From Tricholoma matsutake (Eukaryota > Basidiomycota > Agaricomycetes > Agaricales > Tricholomataceae), in NCBI GenBank assembly GCA_026075535.2, contig AP026538.1, positions 7,750,001-7,814,000 on the forward strand: 64,000 nt of DNA, read 5' to 3'. Shown one piece after another: positions 9,830-19,505 of the stretch (the first letter of the stretch is position 1; each line of letters starts with the position of its first letter). Under the pieces are notes generated by a model. The model was not told where the DNA came from and searched no databases. It worked only from the letters and a program-made list of their open reading frames with translations. A program made the translations under genes and the position numbers.

Positions 9830-12047
9830 TAGGATCATACCATTGAACTGGTCCTGGGTATGAAATCTTTGAGCTGTAAGGCCTACCCCTTTGCACCTAG
9901 CAAACAGTCTGAAATGAATGAATTCATCCAGGAGAACCTCAGTAGTGGTCATATTCATCCTTCAAAATTGCTGATGGCATCCCCAGTCTTCTTTATCAAG
10001 AAGAAGGATGGCACCCTTCAACTCATACAGGGTTATCAGGCCTTGAATGCTATTACAATAAAGAACCAATACCCCTTACCTCTAATTTTGGAGCTCATAA
10101 ATCAACTTCAAGGTGCAGAGTTCTTCACAAAACTCAATGTTCAATGGGGGTACAATAATGTTCATATGAAGGAAGATGATGAGTGGACGGCAATGTTTCA
10201 TATGAATTGTGGGCTCTTCAAACCTCTGGTGATGTTTTTCAGACTTATGGACTCCCCCTCTACCTTCCAGACAATGATGAACAACATTTTGAGGATCTTA
10301 TTATGGAAGGTGTGGCCTGTGTCTACCTAGATGACATCCTCATCTTTGCAAAATCCATCAAGGAACAGCATCATGTCACTTGACTTGTACTCAAACTACT
10401 TCAAAAACACAAACTATTCCTTTGACACAAAAAATGCAAATTCAAAAAAACCTCTATCAAATATCTTGGGCTGATCATCTCCAAGGGTGAAATTTGTATG
10501 GATCCAGTCAAGGTAGCCAGCATAACAGAGTGGCCCAAACCAATGAATCAAAAGGAGGTCCAATCCTTCCTTGGTTTTGCAAACTTTTATCACAGGTTCA
10601 TCAAAGGCTTTTCCCACCATGCAAAACCAATGTGTGAACTTATGAATAAGGATCAAAAGTGGGGTTGGGGCAAAATGGAACAGTTGGCATTTGATGAAAT
10701 CAAAAATCCATCACATCCTCACCTATCCTTCATTTCATGGATGATTTGTTTCATATCAAGGCAGACAGTACCAGTTTGGTCCTTTCTCAACATTCATCCA
10801 ATGATCTTAAGTAGCACCCTATTGCCTTCTATTCAAAGTCACTCAATGCAGTTGAGCAAAACTATGAAATTCACAACAAGGAAATGCTAGTGTGGTGATG
10901 AGATTGTTAGAGGAATAGAGACACTTCCTCAAAGGCGCAAGGCATAAGGTGGAGATCTGGACAGACTACAAAAACCTTGAATACTTCATGACTGTGAAGA
11001 AGCTAAATTGCAGACAGGCTTGTTGGTCACTCTACCTTTCTGGATTCAATTTCATTGTGCACCATTGTCCAGGTAAGAGCATGGGTAAGCCTGATGCTCT
11101 TTTGCACCATGCAGATCACAACAATGGTGCAGACAATAACCACAATGCCATGCTACTTCAACCCAAATTCTTTGCCATCTGAGCATTCAAATGGATCACC
11201 ATTGAAGGAGCTGAGAGGGATTTACCTCACAAAGTCCAGAGAGGAGTATAGGACAGAAAGAACAAAGATGTGGTGATGTTGGTGATGAGGGATCTGGAAA
11301 AGTTGAAGGGCAAGACACTGCAAAGTTTGGAGTGGGCAAAGGAGTATGGACTATGGAGGTTTTGTGACCAAATTTATGTTCCTATGATCCCTGACCTATG
11401 ACACAGAATTGCTGAACAGCACCACAACTTGAAGATTGGGGGACACACTGGACATTGGAAGACCTCAAATTCATTGTGAGGAGCTACTGGTGGCCAAACA
11501 TGTCTTGCTACATTGGACAGCATTGCAAGGCATGCAATGTGTGTCTTTGAACAAAGGCCCAAAAACACAAACCATTCAGCAAACTACACCCTCTCCTGGT
11601 GCCCAAAGCTCAGTGGGACATTGTAAGTGTCAATTTCATTGTCAAACTTCCTTATTTGCACAGATTCAATGCTGCAATGGTCATAGTAGATTTGGTGAGT
11701 AAATGAAGCCATTTCATACCCATTCACAACACCATCATGGCACTGGGCTCAGCTCAACTCTACCTCCAAAATGTCTGGAAGCTGCATGGCCTCCCCCAGG
11801 TCAATGCTGTCAGATTGAGGACCCCAATTCATTTCCAAATTCATGTGTGTGCAAATTGTATCATCTGCTGGGAATCACCATCTTGGCCTCAACTGCATAT
11901 CACCCACAGTTGGATGGTCAAACCAAACAGGTTAACCAAGAGCTCAAACAGTACATTTGAATTTTTGTGAGTGAACAACAGAATGATTGGGACATACTCC
12001 TACCCCTAGGTGAATTTGCATACAATAACCACATCCACTTGTCTATG
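9830..12047 (+). pseudogene. Gypsy-2 RT, RNase H and N-terminal integrase
   Basis: RT begins with the FIQENLSSGHI...FFIKKKDG region (9915-10015), passes FTKLNVQWGYNNV, then shifts frame to the catalytic CVYLDDILIF near 10320-10350 and the connection QSFLGFANFYHRFIKGF (10560-10615). RNase H appears as EIWTDYKNLEYFM (10950-10990). The integrase zinc and core regions (11400-12040) are recognisable only in short pieces in different frames, ending in YNNHIHLS, where the hAT-type element inserted. At least four frameshifts and several stops make this non-functional. Confidence 0.85.
12040..12047. repeat. Target duplication, left (hAT-1)
   Basis: TGTCTATG, identical to 13323-13330. Removing the insert and one copy restores the gypsy integrase sequence YNNHIH(S)...QHSPFF. 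Confidence 0.93.
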
Positions 12048-12658
12048 TAGTGCTTGAAAGTCTGGTCCTCAGGACCAGAAATGGACCAAGAACCAAACCA
12101 AACTGTAACTGGTCCTATAGGACTTTCGGTTTCAGTTTGACTTCTTGAAGTGGTCAGTCCTCAGTTCTCATTCTTGTTGACACTTGGTAAAACTGTCAAA
12201 GACCAGTTAAGACTGGTCCAGGACCAAACTTACAGTCCCCAACTTACTGAGAACTGAACTGAACTGTAACCAGTCCTATAGGACTTTTGGTCCCAGTTTG
12301 ACTTCTCAAAGTGGTCAGTCCTCGGTTCTCATTCTTGTTGACACTTAGTAAAACTGTCAAAGACCAGTTAAGACTGGTCCAGGACCAAACTTACAGTCCC
12401 CAACTTAGAGGGTAACAAATATATAAATGTATCTACTAATTACATATGTAGTATAGAAAAAAATGGGGCATGCCTGAATGAACAGAGGGAGAAGTAAGCT
12501 GTTTAAATAGCACTGACCATTTGCACCTATTTTCATGGTCACATGCACTCTTGTTTTTAATGCATTTACATCTTTCATTTATATATTTACACTTATTTGT
12601 ATTGCATTGCCACAACCTGCAACAAGACTTGTGTCTCCCACCACCACTCAACAAAGCA

Positions 12659-12691
12659 GGGTCCAAACAACAACAGATGTTGTCTGGGCCC
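12659..12691 (+). repeat. GGGCCC-type hairpin next to a donor site
   Basis: GGGTCCAAACAACA and TGTTGTCTGGGCCC pair with a 5-nt loop (two G-T or mismatch positions). The donor of module i5 starts 3 nt downstream. Confidence 0.75.
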
Positions 12692-12693
12692 AG

Positions 12694-12768
12694 GTAACTT
12701 TATTATTTCATTTTCTATAATCTTATTAACACTTCTCTTTTTGTTATTGGGTACTATATTTGTGTCAG
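12694..12768 (+). other. Intron-like module i5 (75 nt)
   Basis: Donor CAG/GTAACT, branch-like TTATTAACAC, T-rich tract and acceptor TTTGTGTCAG. It lies between the GGGCCC hairpin and the GAGC hairpin in hAT-1. Confidence 0.5.
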
Positions 12769-12811
12769 CGATGCTACAGCTGGCGTCCCCTTCCCCCACT
12801 GTGTACCACTG

Positions 12812-12831
12812 CTGTGAGCCTCTGCTCGCAG
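12812..12831 (+). repeat. GAGC hairpin in hAT-1
   Basis: CTGTGAGC, loop CTCT, GCTCGCAG: an 8-bp stem with one G-T pair. Homologous to 55728-55747 and 56146-56165 in hAT-2. Confidence 0.8.
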
Positions 12832-12899
12832 GGTGGATATGATGAGTGGTAGTGCTGGTAACAAGACCAATGAAACCAAAGTATGGAGATGATGACCCC

Positions 12900-13070
12900 A
12901 GCAGGAACAGCAGCAACCCCAGCAGGAAGAAAGACAACAATGACAACAGCAGGAACAGCAAAAACAGCAACAACAACAGGAACAGCAACAACAGCAGGAA
13001 CAGCAACAACAGCAGGAACAGCAATGATGACAGCAATGACAGCAACAACAGCTATGACAGCACCAACATC
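12900..13070 (+). repeat. AACAGC/AGGAAC simple-sequence tract
   Basis: Imperfect tandem repeats of CAGCAACAACAGCAGGAA type. All long open frames across it on both strands (Asn/Ser-rich or Leu/Cys-rich) are products of this tract. Confidence 0.9.
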
Positions 13071-13073
13071 CAG

Positions 13074-13096
13074 CCCCATGAGCCACGCTCATGGGG
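13074..13096 (+). repeat. Perfect CCCCATGAGC hairpin
   Basis: CCCCATGAGC, CAC, GCTCATGGGG: perfect 10-bp arms with a 3-nt loop, at the end of the AACAGC tract in hAT-1. Confidence 0.9.
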
Positions 13097-13322
13097 TGGT
13101 ATAGTATTTTATTTTACATCAGGTAATTTACATAAAATAGTTAGTATATAGTTGTAGGACTGGTCAAAACCAGTTGAGGACTGCAGACAGAGTACTCAGG
13201 ACCAGTCCTGAGTGGTTCAGTCTGTGGTCCTGTAGAATTTTCAATACTATAGGACCGGTTTGGTCCCTGGTTTGAGCCCAGAAGGGCAAAAGACTGGGAC
13301 CAGACCGGACTTTCAAGCACTA

Positions 13323-13330
13323 TGTCTATG
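13323..13330. repeat. Target duplication, right (hAT-1)
   Basis: TGTCTATG, partner of 12040-12047. Confidence 0.93.
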
Positions 13331-14004
13331 CAGCACTCCCCATTCTTTGTCAACACTGGTAGACATCCTTGAATGGGTTTCAAACCTAATCAACATCTAT
13401 TGAAGCTTGAAGCTGTCAACAAATTTGCAGATTGGATGAAGTCTACACTAGAAAAAGCATGGGTGACCCTTTGAAATTGAAAGATGACATGGCAAGGTAC
13501 TATGATCAACAGTGAACCCCAGCACCAAAGTTTGAGGTGGGCAAAAAGGTCTTTATAGATGCTTTGGACATTAGCATGACCAGAGCCTTGAAAAAGTTTG
13601 CACATCAGTATCTCGGCCCCTACCCAATCATTCACCCAGTTGGTTCACATGCATACCATCTGAAACTACCTCCATCCATGTCATGACTCCACCCTGTCTT
13701 CCACATTGTCAAACTCATACCAGCCCTGCTGGATCCAATCATAGGTTGACAGCCATGTCCACTGCCACCACCAGATATTGTAGGAGGAGAGAAGATGTAT
13801 GAGATTGAAGAGGTGATAGATAGTTGGATGAGGGGCAGGACACTGCAGTGCCTGGTTAGGTGGAAGGGCTATGGTCACAAAGAAAATTTGGGGATCTCAG
13901 AAGGTGATCTGGACACTCCTAAGCTAATCAAGGACTTCTACAGAGCCCACCTAGCTGTTCCAGAATGTATCAATGCCCTACCTTTTGGTTGCATGGGTTT
14001 TTGA
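13331..14004 (+). pseudogene. Gypsy-2 integrase C-terminus and chromodomain
   Basis: Resumes at the CAGCACTCCCCATTC (QHSPF) point of integrase. It contains MKSTLEKAWV and, in another frame, the chromodomain YEIEEVIDSWMRGRT...YLVRWKGYGHKEN equivalent (13799-13880), with aromatic cage-type Tyr and Trp positions like those in Gypsy-3. It then ends ALPFGCMGF. Chromodomains of this class steer integration to particular chromatin. Multiple stops are present between the two parts. Confidence 0.8.
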
Positions 14005-14060
14005 CCATGATGACAGGTCTGGTCACCATGGGTTTTTTTGCACCAGGATGCTGCACCTTG

Positions 14061-14073
14061 AAGGGGGGGGTGA
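14061..14073 (+). promoter_or_regulatory. Gypsy-2 polypurine tract
   Basis: AAGGGGGGGGTGA immediately precedes the LTR start TGTAAGG, as expected for the plus-strand primer of reverse transcription. Confidence 0.8.
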
Positions 14074-14530
14074 TGTAAGGGGAACACTCAACAAGGCCTT
14101 ACAAACACCTATGAACACATATGAACACCTATGAAGTTCCCAAAACACCTTCAAACACTTTTGAAGGCCTTTGAAATACTTTGAACAACTTTGAATAGCT
14201 TTGAACAACTTTGAATAGCTTTGAACAACTTTGAACAACTTTGTATGACTTTGCCTCTCACCTATGACAACACCCATACTTTGACAATGTTGTCAAAGTT
14301 GTAGAACAACAATTCAAGCCAATCAGGACATAGCAGAACAACATCCTGATGTGCCCCTGACAGTGCTTGCTTCCTTGGTCCTGCTTCTGCATGGAGACTG
14401 AATTATTTTACTTCATCACACTGTTCCAGGTATATAGACGCACCCTCTGTAGGAAACACCTTGGACTTTTCTCTTTGGTTTTCCCTTGCAAGTATCAAAC
14501 TCAGGCTCTGATTGTAAGGTTGTCCTTACA
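14074..14530 (+). repeat. Gypsy-2 3' LTR (457 bp)
   Basis: Starts TGTAAGGGGAAC and ends TTGTCCTTACA. The interior has many CTTTGAA units. The 3' end repeats the terminal hairpin TGTAAGG...CCTTACA seen in the Gypsy-3 LTRs. No 5' partner is present. Confidence 0.85.
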
Positions 14531-15304
14531 GAAGTCAACTAGACTGCTGCATTGCCAGCCAACTTCCCACATCCTACCAGATGCCCTTGAATAGCCGGAA
14601 GAGCAAGCTCTGAAATGTAAATCAGAATCAGGTTTGAGGTACCCCTGATTCTGAGTCTAGCAGCAACACAGCTGGCATAGAGGTAGTTCAGCCCATGGGT
14701 GCCACTTGTGCCAAGCATAACACCAGCACCAAGAAGGAAGAGCATACAAAAGATGACCACACTGATAGGTCCACCTCATGGCTAAAGCTCTAGAGACACT
14801 CCCATACATTGTGCCCACCTCATATCAAACTCCCACAGTACTCCAAACCCCTATGAACCTCCCAAAACTACTGGAGTAGGGTGTGTCACCTACTCCAGGT
14901 AGTCACATGACCATAGCTAGTTAGACAGTCACATGTAGTAGAGTCACATCAGAACATCGTTGCTTGCTGCCTCCACCATAGCTAGGACTGCCTCTGGTGT
15001 GTCCATCTTGGTGATGAGAGTGCGATTCGATGCACCTACAGCTGCTTAGCTCACACTTCAGCTTTTTTTCATCACTCTAGCTTTTATTCTTGCCTGCCAT
15101 GTCACAACATGTAAATTTGCATCTAAGCTCTGCTTTCTAGTTACTGCTCTCAAGTCTCTGAGTCTGCAGCTATTGCATCCAGAACCTAGTCTACAGAACC
15201 AGCACCCAGCCCACAGAACCTTGTCAACAGAACCACAGAACCAGAACCTCAAATTACAGTCTATAGTACCACAGCAGTCTCAGTCTCAACTTTACTCTAC
15301 CAGT
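14531..15304. other. Gene-free DNA upstream of the gag-like ORF, with a strong hairpin
   Basis: No gene. It probably includes the 5' untranslated region or LTR of Copia-1, but no LTR match to the 3' side was found. At 14869-14907, ACTACTGGAGTAGG and CCTACTCCAG(G)TAGT form a 14-bp stem with one bulge and an 8-nt loop. Confidence 0.4.
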
Positions 15305-16471
15305 ATGGGAAAGAAACCAGCAGCAAAAACTGCACCAGCACCAGCATCAGTGAAGGAAGACCTTGCGACCCAGGTCCTCTGCATGCAACAGCACCAGCCA
15401 CAGCTCTATGAGGCTATTATGGCAGGAGGTTGGGAAGAAGCATATTCTGTGGTCAAAGAAGCAATTTTCAGGTCACTGGAAAAGGGGAAAATGGCACTAT
15501 TAGAAGAGGGATATAAAAAAGGACTGAAGGATGGTGAAGAACAAGGAAGAGCAGCTGAATGAGAGGCATGGGAGACAAAACATGGCCCCAGCAACTGCAT
15601 GGAGCCACGGATGCAACTACAGGCACTCAGGATCAATGAGGCCATCCAAACAGAGCCAACAACTTGTGAAACAACAAACTCCAGCACCCAGACCACTTCC
15701 ACCACCACCATCAACTTCATCACCCAAGCCACTCCCAATACCATGGAAACAGCAATGCAAACCCTCAACATGTACCATGGCACTCCCCTCAATGCTGCCA
15801 TGTCACCCCTAATGATGCCTGCACAGTCCCTAGCAACATTGACAACATTGACAACCACCACCAGCACCTCATCCCCTGCCTCAACCCTGCTGTCAACAGC
15901 CAGAAAATGATGGCACACTCTGCCGAGTCAACCCACAACCCAACAGCAGACTCCCCAGCCCCCTAACAATGCTGCCACATCACTGTCAACAATGGCAACG
16001 ACACCTGAACCAATGGCCAAAAAATGACAACTTGGGCAATGACTAGCATGCAAACAGCTGCCCCCACTTTAGAGACAGCTAACCAGGCCACAAACAATGT
16101 ACAGAGAACACCCAACACCCAGACAGTGGAGTTATGTGATGACAAGCACATTTGCTCATCAAAATGCCTTGTTTACTCAATGAAACAAACCCGCTTGCCC
16201 CAGAACTCCAAACAAAGGTCCAGGAGCCCTCCAGTAGCACCTTGCTCCCCCCAGCTTGATCCCCAGCCCCTCATTCTGCACCTTGAGCCTGCTGCCACTG
16301 CTATGTCACCCCAATGCTGCCTACACCTCACATAGCTGCCACATCACCGACAATGTTGTCTACACCCAGGGACATTATGATTCTCTCATTGCAGATTCCA
16401 TTACCCCCGCTGACCATGTGGAGTATGCTAATGCTGTGTGGCTGGATCTGGCTAGCAATCTCAAGGCCTCT
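15305..16471 (+). pseudogene. Degenerate gag-like ORF, probable Copia-1 gag
   Basis: From the ATG at 15305 (MGKKPAAKTAP) the frame runs about 200 codons to 15910 with a single TGA at 15560-15562 where CGA (Arg) is likely. The first part is alpha-helical with a K-x-GYKKGLKDGEEQGR run, the second is Thr/Ser/Pro-rich. Further open pieces continue to ...VWLDLASNLKASVD at 16471. This last part is in frame with the copia protease region at 18409 once the intervening hAT-type element is removed, which is why I assign the region to Copia-1. No CCHC knuckle is visible, which is unusual for copia Gag, so the identity of the N-terminal half is uncertain. Confidence 0.45.
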
Positions 16472-16479
16472 GTTGATTG
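16472..16479. repeat. Target duplication, left (hAT-4)
   Basis: GTTGATTG, identical to 18409-18416. Taken together the flanks read ...SVD joined to WHQRRRDIDIAAIS in one frame. TGTTGATT, one base to the left, would serve equally well. Confidence 0.8.
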
Positions 16480-16670
16480 CAGTAATTTACAGTGCCCCAC
16501 ATGTCCTAGCAGACTCCGCACAGACTGTGTGGAGTCCAAGCTAGTCCACACAGACTCTGTGGAGTCCAAGCTAGTCTGTATGCAGAATCTGGGTCAATTT
16601 GATATCTTATGAGTTCCAAGCTTTTCAGACTTTATGAAAATCATGATGTGCCTACAAAATATAGGTTTGC

Positions 16671-16750
16671 AGAGCAAGGATTGAACCCAAGACCTCCAAG
16701 TCATCACACAACAAACCAAACACATGTGATCAACCAGTTGAGCCACAGGA
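16671..16750 (-). repeat. tRNA-like SINE head, copy b
   Basis: Minus strand: TGGCTCAACTGG (A-box-like), then GGGTTCAATCC (B-box-like) and TTTTGTAGGCAC downstream. Homologous to the units at 7229-7305 and 37786-37872. Confidence 0.65.
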
Positions 16751-17004
16751 GAATTATTTGTTAGTAATACATAGTTTATTTATGACACTCAAACTCAAAC
16801 TCAATTATTTATCTCTCAAAAATTGAACAAATAAATTTTATTAACTGCATCCCTCGCATCTAACACAAGGGAGTATACAATACAATCAAAGAAATACAAA
16901 AAAAACTAATAATAACTACATTATGAACTATAGATTTTAAAAAAAACTCCCCCCGAAATGTGGGGGAGGGCTAAAAGAAAAAGAAGAAAAAAAAAACCAC
17001 CCCA

Positions 17005-17310
17005 CAACCCCATGAGCAGTTGCTCGTGAGGCTGGGGGCAGGTGGTGCACTGTCATCTCCTATCCCTGCACCTAGGTGTCGTTCCACCCACTATCCACCC
17101 CATGAGCAGTTGCTTGTGAGGCTGGGGGTGGGTGGCTTGTCATTGTTGTCGTTCCACCCACAATCCACCCCATGAGCAGTTGCTCATGAGGCTGGGGGTG
17201 GGTGGTGCATTGTCGTCATCTCCTTCCCTGCATCTGGGCATTGTTCCACCCATGTTCCACCCCACAAGCAGTTGCTCATGAGGCTGGGGGTGGGTGGCTT
17301 GTCATCGTTC
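17005..17310. repeat. Dimeric tandem array of GAGC hairpins
   Basis: Four CATGAGCAGTTGCTCATG-type hairpins start at about 17011, 17101, 17171 and 17263, so spacings alternate 90, 70 and 92 bp. Each is followed by AGGCTGGGGGTGGGTGG. Long and short units alternate, a two-monomer higher-order repeat. Confidence 0.85.
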
Positions 17311-17579
17311 ATCACCATTGTCCCCCATTTGGGTTTCTGTATTTTTTTTTTGGGGGGGGGGGTTTGGGTGCGTCAGTGTGATGTGGCATAATTACGGAGG
17401 TTGGTGGGTGCTTACTAGGCAGGTATCCCCCTTCTGGGGTCTCCTGGCATTCCTGGGCACCCTCCTAGCCCATGTCAACAGCCTCACATCCCATTTGAAT
17501 GGGGAGGAGGGGATTGGGTGGGCATGGGTGTGGGTTGCGTGTTTTTTGTCATGGCAGGTCATCCCCAGTAGCATACAAC

Positions 17580-17642
17580 CTAAAAAGCAATAAAATACAA
17601 TTAGTTGATTGATAAAACAAAAAGCAAAAAAAAAACACTTAC
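17580..17642 (-). other. Intron-like module i4 (63 nt)
   Basis: Minus strand donor GTAAGTG (a textbook 5' splice site), branch ATCAACTAATTG, long T run, acceptor TTTTTAG. Immediately upstream on that strand is a GGGCCCAAA...TTTGGGCCC hairpin (17646-17678), and about 250 bp further a TATTTAAAT box (17889-17897). Confidence 0.6.
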
Positions 17643-17933
17643 TAGGGGCCCAAACAACGATTATTGTCATTTGGGCCCATTGTGATGGCTCGGCTCATTG
17701 GGTCCTGTTGCATTGGCTCGGCTAGTTTGCTGTTTGTTGCTGTTTGTGCAAGAGGCATCAGAGGCGGGGGCTGACTGGGCAGTGGTGGTGGTAGAGGAAG
17801 ATGGGAGGCAGCGGCATCGAGAGTGATGGTGGTGATCAACATCAACAATGATTGTTGACACATCTTGAACATGCATGTGAGTCACATGATTTAAATATGG
17901 TTAGATAATGCAATTGTTTGTACTTACTGACAA

Positions 17934-18002
17934 CGGCTCTGTGGTGTAGTGGTTAACTGTGCTATTTATGCTTGGCAACAAGGCTTGGGGTTCGATTCTA
18001 CT
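17934..18002 (+). repeat. tRNA-like unit, copy e
   Basis: Plus strand: TGGTGTAGTGGTTAAC (A box region) and GGGGTTCGATTCTA (B box), 49 nt apart as in a tRNA. The 5' GGCTCTG has no complementary acceptor arm after the T arm, so this is a tRNA-derived repeat. Confidence 0.6.
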
Positions 18003-18247
18003 TTAATACATAATTTTTCTGTAGTTAACTGAGCCTCTGTTGTGCATCCATGGACTCGACTTGGACTCGACTCGGACATGTATCTGTCTGAGTCTGTCCG
18101 AGTCCGAGTAAATTGATGTTGCTCAGACAAAGTCCATGCACACTCCGAGTAAAAGTCCAAAAATAGCTTGGACTCCACAAAAGTCCATGTGGACTCTCTA
18201 GGAGTCTGAGCAATATACAGGACATTTGAGTCAAATGAGTGGGTCCA

Positions 18248-18352
18248 GTCCGAGCTAGTCTGTGCAGAGTCTGAGCTAGTCTGTGTGGAGTCCGAGCTAG
18301 TCTGTGCAGAGTCCGAGCTAGTCTGTGCAGAGTCTGAGCTAGTCTGTGTGGA
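18248..18352 (+). repeat. Five 21-bp tandem repeats
   Basis: Units of GTCYGAGCTAGTCTGTGYRGA in direct array. Related copies lie at the opposite end of the same element (16510-16580), forming its subterminal repeats. Confidence 0.88.
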
Positions 18353-18408
18353 GTCCACCAAATTCTGCATGGACTGGCTCGGAATACGTGGGGCACAGTA
18401 AAGACCTT

Positions 18409-18572
18409 GTTGATTGGCACCAAAGGAGGAGGGATATTGATATTGCTGCCATCTCTGTCATGCCTCTCGAATCTGATACATGCCTCTTGGATGCCTCTTT
18501 GTCTACCTCTCCCTTTTTGTTAGACAGTGGCTGTACAGTGCATATCTTGCCTGAATGCTCTGACTTCCTCAC
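18409..18572 (+). pseudogene. Copia-1 protease N-terminus
   Basis: Encodes DIDIAAISVMPLESDTC then the retropepsin active site LLDSGCTVHILPECSDFL at about 18520-18567. It is cut by Gypsy-3 at codon LT and continues at 32726. Protease of this type would process the Gag-Pol polyprotein. Confidence 0.85.
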
Positions 18573-19129
18573 TGTAAGGGCAACCTTACAATCAGAGTCC
18601 TAAGAACTCGATACTTGCAAGGGAAAACCAAAGTTTAGATTCAATAACTATTGAACAAGGAAAAGACCCATACCTTGCAAGGGAAAACCAAAGAGAAAAC
18701 TCTAAGGAGTCCAGTGCAAGGCCAAAGTATATATATGGAAGGCATGCGACATTCTAAAATACTTGGAGCCCCTTCCATCCTAGCACTAATTCAGATCCAG
18801 GGTCGTGTTCCCATTTGGGGAGATGGCCATCAATCAGTGATAGTGTCTGCATCAGGCCATACTCGGTAAGTGGTGTCCGCATCAGGCCATGATTGGTAAT
18901 GGGCATGCGAAGACATCCTCGATCATTTCCGCAGGGGTATTGACTGCGAGAATGGCAAGAGTACAATAGGGGCTGATGGATCAACATATCGGAATGTTTG
19001 TAGATGGTTGGCACAAGAGGCACCTCATTGCGCAAAAGGCGCTTTGTTGTGCGAACATTTGTGGGTGTGTGGAAACATTCACAAATGTGCACCAACCATT
19101 GTAGGGGCTCGTAAGGTGTTCCCCTTACA
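18573..19129 (-). repeat. Gypsy-3 3' LTR (557 bp)
   Basis: Plus-strand ends TGTAAGGGCAACC and GTTCCCCTTACA. It contains two CCTTGCAAGGGAAAACCAAAG-type repeats. It is 77 bp shorter than its partner at 32087-32720, mainly because it lacks a roughly 60-bp CACAA-rich stretch. Confidence 0.92.
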
Positions 19130-19140
19130 TCACCCCCCCT
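19130..19140 (-). promoter_or_regulatory. Gypsy-3 polypurine tract
   Basis: AAGGGGGGTGA on the minus strand directly upstream of the 3' LTR. Confidence 0.8.
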
Positions 19141-19190
19141 TAAGGCGCAGCATCCCGATGCGCAAAGTTCCATTGGTGTGGATATCGTGG

Positions 19191-19496
19191 TCAGAATCCC
19201 ATCTGTCCAAAGGTAAGTGCATTAACACATTTTGGGGCATTTGGATGAGCCCTATAGAAGTTTGCAATTAGTTTTGTGGCATTGAGATCCTCTGGAATCC
19301 AGGAATTCTCTTCATGTCCATAACCTCTCCATCTGACCAGATACTGCAACTTCCTACCCTTCATCCTGCTGTCCAGCACCTCATCCACCTCATACCTCTC
19401 CTCTCCTCCTATGATCTTGGGGGGCGGTGGTGGTTTTGCATGGCAACCTTCAATTGGGTCCATTGGCACGGGCATGAGCTTGACGATGTGGAACAC
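19191..19496 (-). pseudogene. Gypsy-3 chromodomain tail
   Basis: Reads FHIVKLMPVPMDPIEG, then the chromodomain ERYEVDEVLDSRM...YLVRWRGYGHEENSWIPE, ending ALTFGQMGF and a stop. This is the C-terminal targeting module of chromovirus integrase. It is continuous in phase with the integrase C-terminus (19757-19506) apart from one stop. Confidence 0.88.
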
Positions 19497-19505
19497 CGGA
19501 TGTAT

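Larger units (their letters stand above)
12048..13322. mobile_element. hAT-1: 1275-bp hAT-type non-autonomous element
   Basis: Terminal inverted repeats TAGTGCTTGAAAGTC are perfect over 15 bp at both ends and are bounded by an 8-bp duplication, which fits the hAT superfamily. The subterminal regions carry many GGACCA/TGGTCC repeats and a direct duplication (about 12090-12220 repeated at 12255-12400). The interior encodes no transposase; it has a TTTAAATA box (12499-12507), a GGGTCCAAACAACA hairpin against an intron-like module (12694-12768), a GAGC hairpin, an AACAGC-rich tract (12900-13070) and a second perfect hairpin. It must depend on a transposase supplied elsewhere. Confidence 0.9.
6366..14530 (+). 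mobile_element. Gypsy-2: dead Ty3/gypsy chromovirus with later insertions
   Basis: A plus-strand gypsy element in the order gag zinc knuckle (6369-6965), protease (about 9179-9480), RT (9860-10900), RNase H (10900-11180), integrase (11300-12047 and 13331-13690), chromodomain (13795-14004), polypurine tract and 3' LTR. It lost its 5' LTR and gag N-terminus before 6366. It is split by a repeat-rich insert (about 6966-9060) and by a hAT-type element (12048-13322). Frameshifts and stops occur throughout. It is the same family as Gypsy-3, judging by the shared EVYESNSISLTD motif and the same LTR ends. Confidence 0.88.
16480..18408. mobile_element. hAT-4: 1.9-kb element with tRNA-like units, hairpin array and intron-like module
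   Basis: Bounded by an 8-bp duplication. The ends carry inverted repeats (left TTTACAGTGCCCCAC, right complement TTTACTGTGCCCCAC) with degraded terminal bases. Inside, in order: 21-bp AGTCC-AGCTAGTCTG repeats, a minus-strand tRNA-like unit, AT-rich spacer with short GC hairpins, a dimeric GAGC hairpin array, an intron-like module on the minus strand, a plus-strand tRNA-like unit and another 21-bp tandem array. There is no transposase. It inserted in the gag-protease region of Copia-1. Confidence 0.75.

Noticed and set aside
12593..13151. Leu-rich, Cys-rich, Ala-Val-rich and Asn-Ser-rich frames
   Set aside because: All are translations of the AACAGC tandem tract in hAT-1.
17005..17310. CRISPR-like array
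   Set aside because: Eukaryotic context, irregular 90/70-bp spacing, no cas genes, and spacers that are themselves repeats.
17934..18002. A functional tRNA gene
   Set aside because: A and B boxes are good but the acceptor stem has no complementary 3' strand.
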